9,943 nt of DNA, from assembly GCA_947588915.1 (NCBI GenBank), contig CANPZA010000051.1, positions 1 to 9,943 on the forward strand, written 5' to 3'. The position numbers and the translations under genes are program-made. Each line of letters opens with the position of its first letter. Positions within the stretch are counted from its first letter, which is position 1. The notes under the pieces were generated by a model. That model saw only the letters and a list, made by a program, of their open reading frames with translations, did not search any database and was not told where the DNA came from. Below, piece by piece: positions 9,624 through 9,943 of this stretch. This DNA is from an uncultured Clostridia bacterium. Lineage in GTDB: Bacteria; Bacillota_A; Clostridia; TANB77; CAG-508.

Positions 9624-9672
9624 AAAGAAAAAACTTTTAAAAGAAAATAACTTAATAATTCCTTTTAAAAGT
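9624..9672 (-). terminator. Riboswitch-controlled intrinsic terminator
   Basis: ACTTTTAAAAG (9672-9662) pairs perfectly with CTTTTAAAAGT (9643-9633) over 11 bp, followed by TTTTTCTTT. Its 5' arm contains the 3' strand of riboswitch helix P1 (9671-9664), so the aptamer and the terminator exclude each other. Ligand-stabilised P1 should prevent termination, making this an ON switch for the downstream ATPase. Confidence 0.8.
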
Positions 9673-9764
9673 CTCACTTACTATATATTTTTAGCTTACT
9701 AACCAGATATTTCATTAAATATCGCGACTGTTGATTAGTAATTTTCAAGCTACTCCCTTTTAAA
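9664..9764 (-). ncRNA. yybP-ykoY family Mn2+ riboswitch aptamer
   Basis: P1 is TTTAAAAG (9764-9757) with CTTTTAAA (9671-9664), 8 bp. The hallmark GGGAGTAGC follows directly (9757-9749), and GTGAGACTTTT closes the element (9677-9667), the two most conserved ends of this family. Inside are nested helices: GCTT/AAGC, TTACTAA/TTAGTAA, ACAG...CTGG, and a GATATTT/AAATATC hairpin carrying the TCGCGA loop side. Members sense Mn2+ and switch on exporters, including P-type ATPases. The placement between a strong promoter and the ATPase, with a terminator sharing P1, fits exactly. The class is recognised by eye, not by a covariance model. Confidence 0.87.
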
Positions 9765-9843
9765 TATAATTTATTTTGGTGACCCCTATCTAATGTACTG
9801 ATTTTAAGCACTTTTTGAGGTTTTATTTGTATTTTTCATTTCT

Positions 9844-9873
9844 ATTTTAACACTTGTTTTTATTGATTGTCAA
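9844..9873 (-). promoter_or_regulatory. Strong sigma-A-type promoter of the riboswitch-ATPase unit
   Basis: A perfect TTGACA (9873-9868) is followed after 18 bases by TAAAAT (9849-9844), with TG one base before it (extended -10). The predicted start near 9837 leaves about 70 bases before the aptamer. The remaining bases from 9874 to the right edge are A-rich on the transcribed strand, like an UP element, and show no gene. Confidence 0.75.
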
Positions 9874-9943
9874 TACTTTTACAGTTTATTTCTTTTTTGG
9901 TATTTATTTTTATTTTTCTATTCTTTTTTCTATTGCATTAATT

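Noticed and set aside
9772..9825. Possible insertion-sequence end around GGTGACCCC...TGTACTG
   Set aside because: It faintly resembles IS3-family terminal sequence, but there is no matching inverted repeat, target duplication or transposase in the window.

Overview
The window is very AT-rich. Every supported gene lies on the minus strand, arginine is written almost only as AGA/AGG, and ribosome binding sites are strong AGGAGG-type. Together with the gene content (LysM-GH25 lysozyme, short MetRS, polysaccharide deacetylase with an N-terminal anchor) this points to a low-GC Bacillota, probably an uncultured gut-type Clostridia. That assignment is inference.

Layout in the direction of transcription (right to left). 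(1) At 9873-9531 a strong promoter drives a yybP-ykoY-type Mn2+ riboswitch whose P1 strand overlaps an intrinsic terminator. It controls a 907-aa SERCA-like P-type ATPase (9530-6807), which ends at a perfect hairpin terminator. (2) A second unit carries metG (6681-5108) and a 67-aa one-helix membrane protein (5085-4882), and ends at another terminator. (3) A third unit is cell-wall related: a membrane-anchored NodB-family deacetylase (4744-3797), a tightly linked 764-aa cytoplasmic coiled-coil protein of unknown function (3783-1489), and a secreted GH25 lysozyme with three LysM repeats (1429-175). (4) At the left edge is a promoter followed by a perfect 5' half of tRNA-Leu(CAA) whose 3' half cannot be recognised.

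The main discovery candidate is a recoding pattern. Two genes are each one continuous protein only if the ribosome shifts +1, once in the GH25-LysM gene and twice in metG. At all three places the sequence is NNN-C-GGA: the zero frame presents CGG, and skipping its C restores a conserved glycine codon GGA. By my reading of about 2,990 codons these are the only three in-frame CGG codons in the window, while CGG trinucleotides in the other two frames occur without any shift. The simplest model is that CGG has no decoding tRNA in this organism and acts as an obligatory +1 frameshift signal (quadruplet CGGA read as Gly). Annotated conventionally, the genes would look broken: metG into three pieces and the lysozyme into two.
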